This document shows positions 9,332-16,585 of a stretch of DNA of 64,000 bases, one piece after another; the first letter of the stretch is position 1; the number at the start of each line of letters is the position of its first letter. Position numbers and translations under genes: made by a program. The DNA is taken from assembly GCF_000768065.1 (NCBI RefSeq), contig NZ_JRKM01000001.1, positions 2,046,001 through 2,110,000 of the forward strand. Direction: 5' to 3'. This DNA comes from Aquabacterium sp. NJ1. GTDB lineage: Bacteria > Pseudomonadota > Gammaproteobacteria > Burkholderiales > Burkholderiaceae_C. The notes beneath the pieces are model-generated. The model saw only the letters and a list, made by a program, of their open reading frames with translations. It ran no database searches and had not been told where the DNA came from.

Positions 9332-9361
9332 GATTCAGCTTATGAATCAACAACTTATGAA
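9332..9361. promoter_or_regulatory. Inverted and direct repeats upstream of pckG
   Basis: GATTCA (9332-9337) and TGAATC (9343-9348) form a dyad. CTTATGAA is repeated at 9339-9346 and 9354-9361, a 15-base period. They lie 55-85 bases before the pckG start, where a regulator of gluconeogenesis could bind. No known box is recognised. Confidence 0.35.
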
Positions 9362-9572
9362 GCTATCGACACCCCGCTATCGGTGTGATCCCTGGCCCTC
9401 GTGAGGCCGACAATCCGTGACAGTGGAACCGCGTAGTTTAGTCCACTCGCCGCGCTTTGAGTTCCCCCCTCGGCCGGGGGGGCTGCGACAGCCCGGCATA
9501 TCAGGGTGAGACTTGAGTCACGAACTGCCCGTGTTTTTGTATCCTGATACATCTTGCGCCGCACCTTTTGGT

Positions 9573-9597
9573 GTGTGCCGGGCCGCTGCGGGCACAC
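9573..9597 (+). other. Hairpin in the leader of the transporter operon
   Basis: GTGTGCC at 9573-9579 pairs with GGCACAC at 9591-9597, and flanking TTGGTG / CACCAA can extend it. A 12-base dyad GTATC-CT-GATAC lies at 9539-9550. Both are in the gap between divergent pckG and the transporter genes. Whether this is a regulatory leader is unknown; it does not match a molybdenum-cofactor riboswitch that I can recognise. The rest of 9278-9641 has nothing else nameable. Confidence 0.3.
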
Positions 9598-9641
9598 TTG
9601 TCACCAAGGCTCTTTTGCGACTTTTTTCACAAATACACACC

Positions 9642-10442
9642 ATGCCCGAGCTGGCCCGCCGCCCTTTTCTGCAACTGAGCCTCAGCGGTGCGCTGGGCTT
9701 GTGCGTGGCGCCTGCCGCTTTGGCGCGTGAGCGCGTGGTTGCCCGGGCAGACAGCCCGCTGGTCGGGGTGGACCCGCTGTTCATCTCCACCGGCCTGACG
9801 GGGCGCTGGCAATCGGCCATGAAGCAGGATCTGGGCTGGTCGGCACGCTGGTCGGCGATGGACACCAGCGAGGTGCTGCAGCAACTCGAACAAGGCCAGG
9901 TGGACGCAGGACTGTTCCTGTCGCACCCCAAAGCCGACGAGCTGGACAAGCAGGGCCTGATCTACAACCGCGTCACGCTGGCGCGCACCGATGTGCTGCT
10001 GCTGGGCCCCGTTGACGACCTGGCCGGCATCCACAGCGAAAGCGACCCGGCGCGGGCCCTGGCCCAGGTGCTGGCGGCCCACAACGCGGGCGCGGCGCGC
10101 TGGCAACCGCCGCCTGCGGGTTCGGCACTGGCCGCACTGGCCGATCAACTCACGAAGGGGCAGGCTGGCAAAGGCTTGCCTGGCAACGCCAACAAGGCAG
10201 CACAGAACGCACCGGCCTACCGCCTCATGACCCGCGCCCAGTGGCTCAAGGCACCGCCCAAGGGCGAGCGCCTCAAGGTCTGGCTGGCCGATGCGCCCGC
10301 CATGTCGCTGCAGGCCCAGATCGCCAGCTCGTTCAGGGCGCGCCACGCCGGGGCCAAGCTGCTGACCACCTGGCTGCAATGGCCCCTGGCCCAGAACGCC
10401 ATCAAGTCCACCCGCCCGGCCTGGCAGGCCATGAAGGAGTGA
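9642..10442 (+). CDS. Periplasmic oxyanion-binding protein, TupA/molybdate-like, diverged
   Basis: 266 residues from the ATG at 9642. That start places a twin-arginine-like leader (RRPFLQL, then a hydrophobic core ending APAALA) at the N-terminus; an upstream start at 9513 would add 43 residues of non-signal sequence. The middle resembles tungstate-binding TupA proteins (VLQQLEQGQVDAGLFLSHP, then DVLLLGPVDD). However, the ligand loop that in TupA reads TTTST is replaced by VDPLFISTG, so the ligand may differ. The gene is followed three bases later by a ModB-like permease and then an ATPase, defining an ABC importer. Tungstate or molybdate is the leading guess. Confidence 0.6.
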   Translation: MPELARRPFLQLSLSGALGLCVAPAALARERVVARADSPLVGVDPLFISTGLTGRWQSAMKQDLGWSARWSAMDTSEVLQQLEQGQVDAGLFLSHPKADELDKQGLIYNRVTLARTDVLLLGPVDDLAGIHSESDPARALAQVLAAHNAGAARWQPPPAGSALAALADQLTKGQAGKGLPGNANKAAQNAPAYRLMTRAQWLKAPPKGERLKVWLADAPAMSLQAQIASSFRARHAGAKLLTTWLQWPLAQNAIKSTRPAWQAMKE

Positions 10443-10445
10443 GCC

Positions 10446-11177
10446 GTGTCTTCATTTGAACTCGAAGCGCTGTCCTTGAGCCTGCAGGTCGCCGTGATCA
10501 CCTTGCTGATCTCGACCCCACTGGCCGTGGTGCTGGCCATGGTGATGGCGCGCACGGCCTGGCGTGGCAAGGTGGTGCTCGACACCCTGATCCTGCTGCC
10601 CATGGGCCTGCCGCCGGCCGTCATCGGCTTCGGCTTGCTCGTCGGCCTGGGTGGTGTCGGGGGCAATGGCGGCTGGCTGCACAACCTGACGGGCTACAGC
10701 CTGAGCTTCTACCCCGCAGGCGCCATCATCGCGGCCAGCGTGATGACCGTGCCGCTGATGGTGCGCATCCTGCGGCCCGCGTTCGAGGCCACCGACCCCA
10801 TGCTGCTGCCGGTGGCCCGCACCCTGGGCGCCTCGCGCTGGCAAGGCTGGTGGACGATCACGCTGCCACTGGTGTGGCCGGCCGTGGCCTCGGCCATGGC
10901 CCTGGGGCTGACGGCCGCCTGGGGCGAGTCGGGCGCCACGCTGGTGCTGGCGGCCGCCTTGCGCCCACACCACGTTGGTGACACCACCGCGCCGGTAGCC
11001 CTGGTGCAAGCCCTGCTCAATCAACAGGACGGTGAAGACGCGGCCTGGCATCTGGCCTTGGTGTCGCTGCTGATCGCCATCGCGGCCATCGCCATCAGCG
11101 AATGGGGGCGCCAGCGCTGGCGCCGCCGCTGGCAGGCACGCCTGCGCCCCGTTGGCCTGAGCGTATCGACCACATGA
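10446..11177 (+). CDS. modB: ABC transporter permease, ModB-like
   Basis: A 243-residue inner-membrane protein with about five to six transmembrane segments. It carries the permease EAA-type loop (ARTLGASRWQGWWTITLPLVWP) that contacts the ATPase, as in ModB/TupB. It starts with GTG at 10446, three bases after the binding-protein stop, and its stop overlaps the ATPase start as ATGA. GLPPAVIGFGLL and GESGATLVLA segments are typical of molybdate permeases. Substrate is inferred by family; a tungstate or related anion is equally possible. The symbol reflects family resemblance. Confidence 0.75.
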   Translation: MSSFELEALSLSLQVAVITLLISTPLAVVLAMVMARTAWRGKVVLDTLILLPMGLPPAVIGFGLLVGLGGVGGNGGWLHNLTGYSLSFYPAGAIIAASVMTVPLMVRILRPAFEATDPMLLPVARTLGASRWQGWWTITLPLVWPAVASAMALGLTAAWGESGATLVLAAALRPHHVGDTTAPVALVQALLNQQDGEDAAWHLALVSLLIAIAAIAISEWGRQRWRRRWQARLRPVGLSVSTT

Positions 11178-12328
11178 ACGAACAAACACTGCCGCGCACA
11201 CTGAGCGTCGAGCTGCGGCTGCAACAACCTGGGCTGGACATCCGCGCCCAGTTCCGCGTGCTGCCCGGCAAGGTCTGCGCCCTGGTGGGGCGTACTGGCT
11301 CGGGCAAGAGTGCCCTGCTCAAGGCCACGGCCGGGCTGATGCCCGCCAAGGGTGGGCGCATCGCGCTGGGCACCGATGCCGTCTACGACTCGGCCTCGCG
11401 CGTCAACAAGCCGCCCAACGAGCGCCGCATCACCTGGCTGGACGGGCACACGCACCTGTTCCCCCACCTCAACGTCAAGGCCAACCTGCAGTACGGCATC
11501 AAGGGCCTGGGCCTCACCCGCCAGGCGCCCGCGTTCGACCAGGTGGTGAGCTGGCTGGATCTCTCGTCCCTGCTCCAGCGCCGGCCAGAGGGCTTGACCG
11601 TGAGCCAGCGCGTCAAGGTGGCGCTGGGCCGCGCCTTGATCTCCGGCCCGAACGCCTTGCTGCTGGATGACCCGCTGGGCGAAGTGCCCGCGCACGAGCA
11701 GGAAGCCTTGCTGGAATTGCTGGCCGAGGTGCCTGAGCGCTTCAAGATGCCCATGGTGCTGGTGAGCCCGCGCATGAACGAGGTCATCCGCCTCGCCGAC
11801 GAGGTGGTCATCCTGCATGAAGGCCGCATGGCCAGCGCGGGGCCGGCGGCCCAGATCCTGTCTGATGTGTCCTTGTCCACCTTCCTCGAAGGCGTGCATG
11901 CAGGCAGCGTGCTGGAGGGCCAAGTCAAGCGCCACGACATCGACTGGTTGCTCAGCGAGGTGGATGTGTCCGGCCAGCGCGTGACGGTGCCCGCCACCCT
12001 GCACTCCGTGGGCAGCAAGGTGCGCCTGAAGGTGCGCGCCCGCGACATCACGCTGCACCGAGCCGTGCCCACGGACACCAGTTGCAGCAACCACCTGCGC
12101 GGGCGCATCACGCAGATCATGCTGGCGGGCGAACATGGCACCTATGGCGCCGTGGGCATGGAGCTGGACCGCGCCCTGGACGCCGCCGACAGCTCGCAGC
12201 TCAAGGCTGGCGCGCCGATCTGGGCGCTGCTCACACGCAAGTCCATCCAGCAGATGGGCTGGGCGCCCGGGCAACCCGTGGTGCTGGGCTTCAAGGCCAT
12301 GGCCACCACGGTGTCGGCCTGGCACTGA
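11174..12328 (+). CDS. ModC-like ABC ATPase with degenerate catalytic motifs
   Basis: 384 residues from the ATG at 11174, overlapping the permease stop by four bases. Walker A GRTGSGKS (39-46) is intact and the C-terminal third is a TOBE/Mop-like oxyanion-sensing region, as in ModC. The other ATPase motifs are altered. The Q-loop Gln is replaced by Gly91 (WLDGHTHLFPH against the usual VFQDARLFPH). The signature LSGGE reads LTVSQ (141-145). The Walker B Glu is Asp166 (LLLDDP). The switch His is Pro199 (LVSPRMNEV against VTHxxxE). The reading frame is otherwise clean and the fold segments are conserved, so this is not obvious decay. It may be a regulatory or very slow ATPase, or another ATPase may power the permease. 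Confidence 0.75.
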   Translation: MNEQTLPRTLSVELRLQQPGLDIRAQFRVLPGKVCALVGRTGSGKSALLKATAGLMPAKGGRIALGTDAVYDSASRVNKPPNERRITWLDGHTHLFPHLNVKANLQYGIKGLGLTRQAPAFDQVVSWLDLSSLLQRRPEGLTVSQRVKVALGRALISGPNALLLDDPLGEVPAHEQEALLELLAEVPERFKMPMVLVSPRMNEVIRLADEVVILHEGRMASAGPAAQILSDVSLSTFLEGVHAGSVLEGQVKRHDIDWLLSEVDVSGQRVTVPATLHSVGSKVRLKVRARDITLHRAVPTDTSCSNHLRGRITQIMLAGEHGTYGAVGMELDRALDAADSSQLKAGAPIWALLTRKSIQQMGWAPGQPVVLGFKAMATTVSAWH

Positions 12329-12389
12329 CGCGGCCTTCGGGGCGGCGGCATACTGGCAACCCGCCCCCCTCCATCACAACCGGCCCGCC

Positions 12390-12995
12390 ATGCCCAGCCT
12401 CCTGCCACGCCAACTGCTGTCGATCAACGTCGCCACGCCCAGCCCCATCACCATTGAAGGCCGCCAGATCATGACGGCCATCGGCAAGCGGGCCGTGAGC
12501 ACCCTGGCCGACCCGCAACGCGTGGTGGTCCGCCCGCTGGGCCTTGAGGGCGACGATCAGGCCGACACCAGTGTGCATGGGGGCTTGAGCAAGGCGGTGT
12601 ACGCCTACCCGCATGAGCACTACACTTTCTGGCAGACGGTGCGTGCGCAGGCACAAGCCCAGGCCTGGGGCGAGGCACTGCCTCACGGCATGCTGGGCGA
12701 GAACCTGACGCTCACCGGCCTGCTGGAAAGCGACGCGCATGTGGGCGACGTGCTGCAGTTCCCCGATTGCGCCCTGGCCATCAGCGAGCCGCGCCGGCCT
12801 TGCTACAAGTTCCAGGCCATCATGGGCTTCAAGCAGGCGGTGAAGATGATGGCGCAGTCCGGCTACTGCGGCTTTTACCTGACCGTGCGCCAGCCCGGCA
12901 CCATCGCGGCCGGCGAGTCTTACGACGTGATCCCCGGCGCGCGTGAAGTCAGCATCGCCGAATTGTTCAAGGCCCGGATGCACCGCGGCGTTTGA
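12390..12995 (+). CDS. MOSC-domain protein, YiiM-like
   Basis: 201 residues from the ATG at 12390. It resembles YiiM: an N-terminal LLSINVA strand, KRAV, the DQADTSVHGG loop, GENLT, and the conserved cysteine in EPRRPCYKF near residue 137. MOSC domains bind molybdenum cofactor and act in its sulfuration or in reducing N-hydroxylated bases, as in resistance to 6-hydroxylaminopurine. It lies 61 bases after the transporter ATPase, so a molybdenum theme is consistent but not proven. Confidence 0.85.
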   Translation: MPSLLPRQLLSINVATPSPITIEGRQIMTAIGKRAVSTLADPQRVVVRPLGLEGDDQADTSVHGGLSKAVYAYPHEHYTFWQTVRAQAQAQAWGEALPHGMLGENLTLTGLLESDAHVGDVLQFPDCALAISEPRRPCYKFQAIMGFKQAVKMMAQSGYCGFYLTVRQPGTIAAGESYDVIPGAREVSIAELFKARMHRGV

Positions 12996-13024
12996 GCCGC
13001 CCAAACCAGCCACAGGAGAAGCCC

Positions 13025-13657
13025 ATGCCCAGCGAACGCCACGTGATCCTGCACCACGCCCCCCAGACCCGATCAGCCGGCGCCCTCGCGCTGCTGGAAG
13101 AACTGGGCGCCGACTACGAGTTGCACGTGCTCAACCTGAAAGCCGGCGAACAACGCCAACCGGCCTACCTGGCCATCAACCCGATGGGCAAGGTGCCGGC
13201 CTTGTCGCACCAGGGCACGCTCATCACCGAACAAGGCGCCATCTACATCTACCTGGGTGACTTGTACGCCGACAAGGGCCTGGCGCCACAGATGGGTGAC
13301 CTGCAACGCGGCGCTTACCTGCGCTGGCTGGTGTTTTATGGTTCGTCGTTCGAACCGGCCGTGGTGGACCGCGCCATGAAGCGCGAACCGGCGCCGCCCT
13401 CCACCTGCCCCTACGGTGATTTCGACACCATGCTCAAGACGCTGACGGACCAGCTGGCCAAGGGCCCCTACCTGCTGGGTGACCGTTTCTCGGCCGCCGA
13501 TGTGCTGTGGGGCACGGCCTTGCGCTGGACCACCCAGTTCGGCCTGGTGCCCACCACGCCGGTGATCCAGGCCTACATCGAGCGCGTCACCAGCCGCCCG
13601 GCGTCGGTGCGTGCCGCGGCCATTGACGCGGAGCTGCTCGCCAGCCAGACTGCCTGA
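13025..13657 (+). CDS. Glutathione S-transferase family protein
   Basis: 210 residues from the ATG at 13025, which has AGGAG upstream (the earlier in-frame ATG at 12992 overlaps the MOSC gene). The N-terminal thioredoxin fold shows HHAPQTRSAGA (Ser17 a likely catalytic residue), NPMGKVPAL with the cis-proline, and TEQGAIYIYL. The C-terminal helical domain has the capping-box motif FSAADVLWG. Conjugates or reduces electrophiles with glutathione; substrate unknown. It is 29 bases after the MOSC gene and ends one base before the next start. Confidence 0.88.
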   Translation: MPSERHVILHHAPQTRSAGALALLEELGADYELHVLNLKAGEQRQPAYLAINPMGKVPALSHQGTLITEQGAIYIYLGDLYADKGLAPQMGDLQRGAYLRWLVFYGSSFEPAVVDRAMKREPAPPSTCPYGDFDTMLKTLTDQLAKGPYLLGDRFSAADVLWGTALRWTTQFGLVPTTPVIQAYIERVTSRPASVRAAAIDAELLASQTA

Positions 13658-13658
13658 C

Positions 13659-14048
13659 ATGCGCACGCTCAACATCACCGTCACCCTTGCTGTGGAACCC
13701 GATGCGGTCATGGCCTATGCGGCCGACCCGCGCAACCTGCCGCACTGGGCACCTGGCTTTGCACGCGGCATCGAACCGGAGGGCGACGAGTGGGTCGTGC
13801 ACACGGATCAAGGCCCTGTGCGGCTGTGGTTCACGCCGCCCAATGCCGATGGCATCCTGGACCACGTGGTGCGCCTGCCCAATGGCGAGGAAATCATGAA
13901 CACCATGCGTGTGCTGGCGCATGAGTCGGGCAGCACCGTGTCCTTCGTGCTGCACCAGCGTGCCGGCATGAGCGAAGCCCAGTTCGAGCAGGACGCCGAA
14001 CTGGTTCGCGCAGACCTGCTCAACCTCAAAGCCTTGCTGGAAGACTGA
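13659..14048 (+). CDS. SRPBCC / polyketide-cyclase-like small protein
   Basis: 129 residues starting at the ATG at 13659, one base after the glutathione S-transferase stop. VAVEPDAVMAYAAD-like text near residues 12-22 and the alternating strands with a long C-terminal helix (LVRADLLNLKALLE) fit the START/SRPBCC fold, which holds a hydrophobic ligand in a cavity. There is no catalytic motif. It is probably co-transcribed with the two preceding genes. Function unknown. Confidence 0.65.
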   Translation: MRTLNITVTLAVEPDAVMAYAADPRNLPHWAPGFARGIEPEGDEWVVHTDQGPVRLWFTPPNADGILDHVVRLPNGEEIMNTMRVLAHESGSTVSFVLHQRAGMSEAQFEQDAELVRADLLNLKALLED

Positions 14049-14053
14049 TCAGG

Positions 14054-14377
14054 TCAGTCTTCGTCGTCCCAGCGTTTGAGACTGCGCTTGAGCTCGTCCA
14101 GCCACTTGCGCACATCGGCGCTGGATGACAGCGTCTGCTTGAGCCAATCGGGGCGCTGGCTGGGCTTCTTGGCCAGCGACACGGCCAGGGCAGGCTTGTC
14201 GCCGGCTTGCAGGCTCAGCTCGATCACCGGCAAGCCCTTCCACTCGAAGCGCACCAACTCGCCCGTGCCTTTTTCAGCCAGAGGCTTGAGCTCACGCAGA
14301 TCACGGCGCAGCTTGACCAGGGCCTCATCGGCCTTGAACGGCGGCAGGGCAAAGAAGTCCGACAGTTCCTCGCTCAT
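14054..14377 (-). CDS. Small conserved protein coupled to a 5'-nucleotidase
   Basis: A 107-residue cytosolic protein, mostly helical at both ends, with a strand-rich centre (ELVRFEWKGLPVIELSL) and a charged C-terminus (RSLKRWDDED). No domain is recognised. Its start overlaps the stop of the upstream 5'-nucleotidase (14374-14377), implying translational coupling and perhaps a shared complex or pathway. It ends five bases from the convergent SRPBCC gene. Confidence 0.6.
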   Translation of the reverse strand: MSEELSDFFALPPFKADEALVKLRRDLRELKPLAEKGTGELVRFEWKGLPVIELSLQAGDKPALAVSLAKKPSQRPDWLKQTLSSSADVRKWLDELKRSLKRWDDED

Positions 14378-15279
14378 GATGGGTCTCCCACATTGACGAT
14401 GCCGGCGGCCACATGCCCGGATGGCACATGGGGCGCGGCGTTTTCGACATGACCGGTCTGGTCATCGAAGAAGAAATCGGGCTCGAACTCACGCAGGAAC
14501 TCGCCCTTGGGCAAGCCGCCCAGGAACAAGGCTTCGTGCACCTCGATGCCCCAGTCCATCAGCGTGCGGATGGCGCGCTCGTGGGCGGGAGCCCCACGTG
14601 CCGTGACCAGCGCGGTGCGGATGCGCATGGCCGATTCGCCCTGCTGCAATTCATGCAAGGCCATCAACAAGGGCTTGAAGGGGCCGCCTTGCAAAGGCTG
14701 TTCGGCCATGGCCACCTCGTGCGCCTGGAACGCATCCAGACCACCCTTCTGGAACACCCGCTCGGCCTCATCCGAGAACAACACCGCGTCCCCGTCAAAG
14801 GCGATGCGCACTTCATTCGGATGCGCCTCGCCAGCCCGCGCCGCATGCGGCAACACGCGCGCGGCCGGCACACCCGCGGCCAGCGCCGAGCGCACATCAT
14901 TCTCATTGGCCGACAGGAACAGGTGCGCCTGCAAGGGCCGCAAATAGCGCCAGGGGCTTTGCCCGCGTGTGAACACACCGCGCTCGATGGGCAGGCCATA
15001 GTGCTTGGCAGAGCGGAACACCCGCATGCCCGAGACCGGGTCGTTGCGTGACAGGATCACCACCTCCACGCGGGCCTCGTCCGGCGTGTTGAAAGCCAGC
15101 AGCTTGCGCACCAGCGAGAAGGCCACGCCCGGCTTGGCCGGCTCGTCGACCTTGTCGAGCTGCAACTTCATGTAGGCGCGGTCGTCCTCGCCTTCGAACA
15201 GGCGGTTTTCTTCTTCAAAGTCGAACAAGGCGCGCGAAGAGATCGCGACGACCAGACGTCCAGACAGGCTGGCGGGCAT
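14374..15279 (-). CDS. Cytosolic 5'-nucleotidase (PF06189-type)
   Basis: A 301-residue protein of the family that includes animal cytosolic 5'-nucleotidase 1, which dephosphorylates nucleoside monophosphates. Recognisable segments are LVVAISSRALFDFE near the start (an Asp-poor version of the HAD motif I region), VVILSRNDPVSGMR, the RIAFDGDAVLFSDEAE block, and FLGGLPKGEFL followed by DFFFDDQ near the end. Family assignment is by these blocks; the substrate is inferred. The start at 15279 has a short AGG upstream. The downstream small gene overlaps it by four bases. Confidence 0.8.
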   Translation of the reverse strand: MPASLSGRLVVAISSRALFDFEEENRLFEGEDDRAYMKLQLDKVDEPAKPGVAFSLVRKLLAFNTPDEARVEVVILSRNDPVSGMRVFRSAKHYGLPIERGVFTRGQSPWRYLRPLQAHLFLSANENDVRSALAAGVPAARVLPHAARAGEAHPNEVRIAFDGDAVLFSDEAERVFQKGGLDAFQAHEVAMAEQPLQGGPFKPLLMALHELQQGESAMRIRTALVTARGAPAHERAIRTLMDWGIEVHEALFLGGLPKGEFLREFEPDFFFDDQTGHVENAAPHVPSGHVAAGIVNVGDPS

Positions 15280-15353
15280 GACAAAGGCCTCATGGCAAGG
15301 TGCACAAGAGGCCTAGTGTAGTGGTCGGCAAGCCCGCTTCAGGCCGGCAGGGC

Positions 15354-16361
15354 TTACTGCACAAAGCCCATGGCCTGGCGCTTGCCGCCTTGCTCGGGCA
15401 GGTCCCGCACTTCCAACGCGTAACGCCCGTCCAGCTTGGCATTGCCGAACGCCATCATCAAGGCGCGCCGCATTTCGCGCGGGGCGCAATGGCTCAACTC
15501 GGCGAGCACGGCCTCGCTCAGATCAGGCTCGAAACGCTGTCCCCAATCGTGATCGGCCCTGATGCTGCGGTACAGCTTGGATGCGATCTTGCGCGCGGCC
15601 TCCTCGTCGGGCATGTCGATGTCGAACACGTTCATGCGGTTGAGGATGGGGTCGGGAATGCCACGCAGGTCGTTGGCCGTGGCCACCCAGATCACCTGGC
15701 TGGCGTCGATCGACACCTCGGCGAACTCGTCGGTGAACTGCCCGGCCGTGTCGTGCTCCAGCAGGCTGTAGAGCGAACCCAGCGGGTCATACGCGTGCTC
15801 GCCACCGCTCTTGTCGATCTCGTCCACCACCATCACGGGGTTGGCGTACTGGCCATCCACCAGGGTCTCGAACACCTTGCCCGGGCGCGCGCCCTTCCAC
15901 TGGCTGGAGGCGCCCGACAGCACCCAGCCTGCGGTCATCGAGCTCATGGACACGAAGCCCATGCCCGTGCCCAGCAGTTGCGCCACCTCGCGCGCAAAGT
16001 GGGTCTTGCCGACACCGGGCGGGCCCAGCAGCAGCATGGGCGTGATCTCCAGCGCATCGCGGCTGTCGCTGCACAGGGCCAGCTGGCGCTTGAGGTCGTC
16101 CAGCACTTCATGGAAGTTGGGCAGCTCGTCGTAGAGGTGCTCCATGGCGGGCAGGCCCGATGGCTTGACCTGGAAGCGCTCGGGGCCCATCTCCAGCATG
16201 CGCTCATACGTGGCCCGCAGGGCTTCATGCTCGCGCGGCGGCAGCTTGCCCAGGCGCTTTTCGACCTCGTGGAGCTTGTAGACATGCCGCATGTGGGCGA
16301 TGGGGATGCGCCCCTTGTAGGTCTCTTGTTGCACAGGCACAAGTTCGGTACAGCTGCTCAT
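15354..16361 (-). CDS. Lon-like AAA ATPase without protease domain
   Basis: A 335-residue protein with Walker A GPPGVGKT at 113-120, Walker B VMVVDEID ending at 183, sensor 1 WVATAND, and a C-terminal AAA lid with the APREMRRAL sensor-2 arginine. The ATPase core resembles that of Lon, but there is no N-terminal Lon domain and no Ser-Lys peptidase domain; the protein ends soon after the lid. It may remodel or unfold a partner, or act as a regulator. It is divergent from the hybrid histidine kinase, with about 220 bases between the chosen starts. Confidence 0.8.
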   Translation of the reverse strand: MSSCTELVPVQQETYKGRIPIAHMRHVYKLHEVEKRLGKLPPREHEALRATYERMLEMGPERFQVKPSGLPAMEHLYDELPNFHEVLDDLKRQLALCSDSRDALEITPMLLLGPPGVGKTHFAREVAQLLGTGMGFVSMSSMTAGWVLSGASSQWKGARPGKVFETLVDGQYANPVMVVDEIDKSGGEHAYDPLGSLYSLLEHDTAGQFTDEFAEVSIDASQVIWVATANDLRGIPDPILNRMNVFDIDMPDEEAARKIASKLYRSIRADHDWGQRFEPDLSEAVLAELSHCAPREMRRALMMAFGNAKLDGRYALEVRDLPEQGGKRQAMGFVQ

Positions 16362-16585
16362 ATCAGCCCTCCAGGCGTCAACATGCTCTCCCCATCATTG
16401 CAGCAAAGGCCATGAAGCCAGAGCCCTTGAACAAGGGGGATGCAGCCATTCATATCATCGAATCCAGACCTCGCCAAGAGGCCCGCCCCGGAGAAGCACA
16501 GGGCATCCGTGAGCAAAGGCGCACATGCACGCTGAACAGCGACAATAAGCCCATCGCCCAGATAGCCCAAGTGGCCCGCCCTGAC

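Noticed and set aside
9513..9641. Upstream start of the binding protein
   Set aside because: The extra 43 residues precede the signal peptide, so the ATG at 9642 is far more likely.
16412..16585. Upstream start of the hybrid kinase
   Set aside because: The added 58 residues are not membrane or domain-like, though I cannot exclude it.
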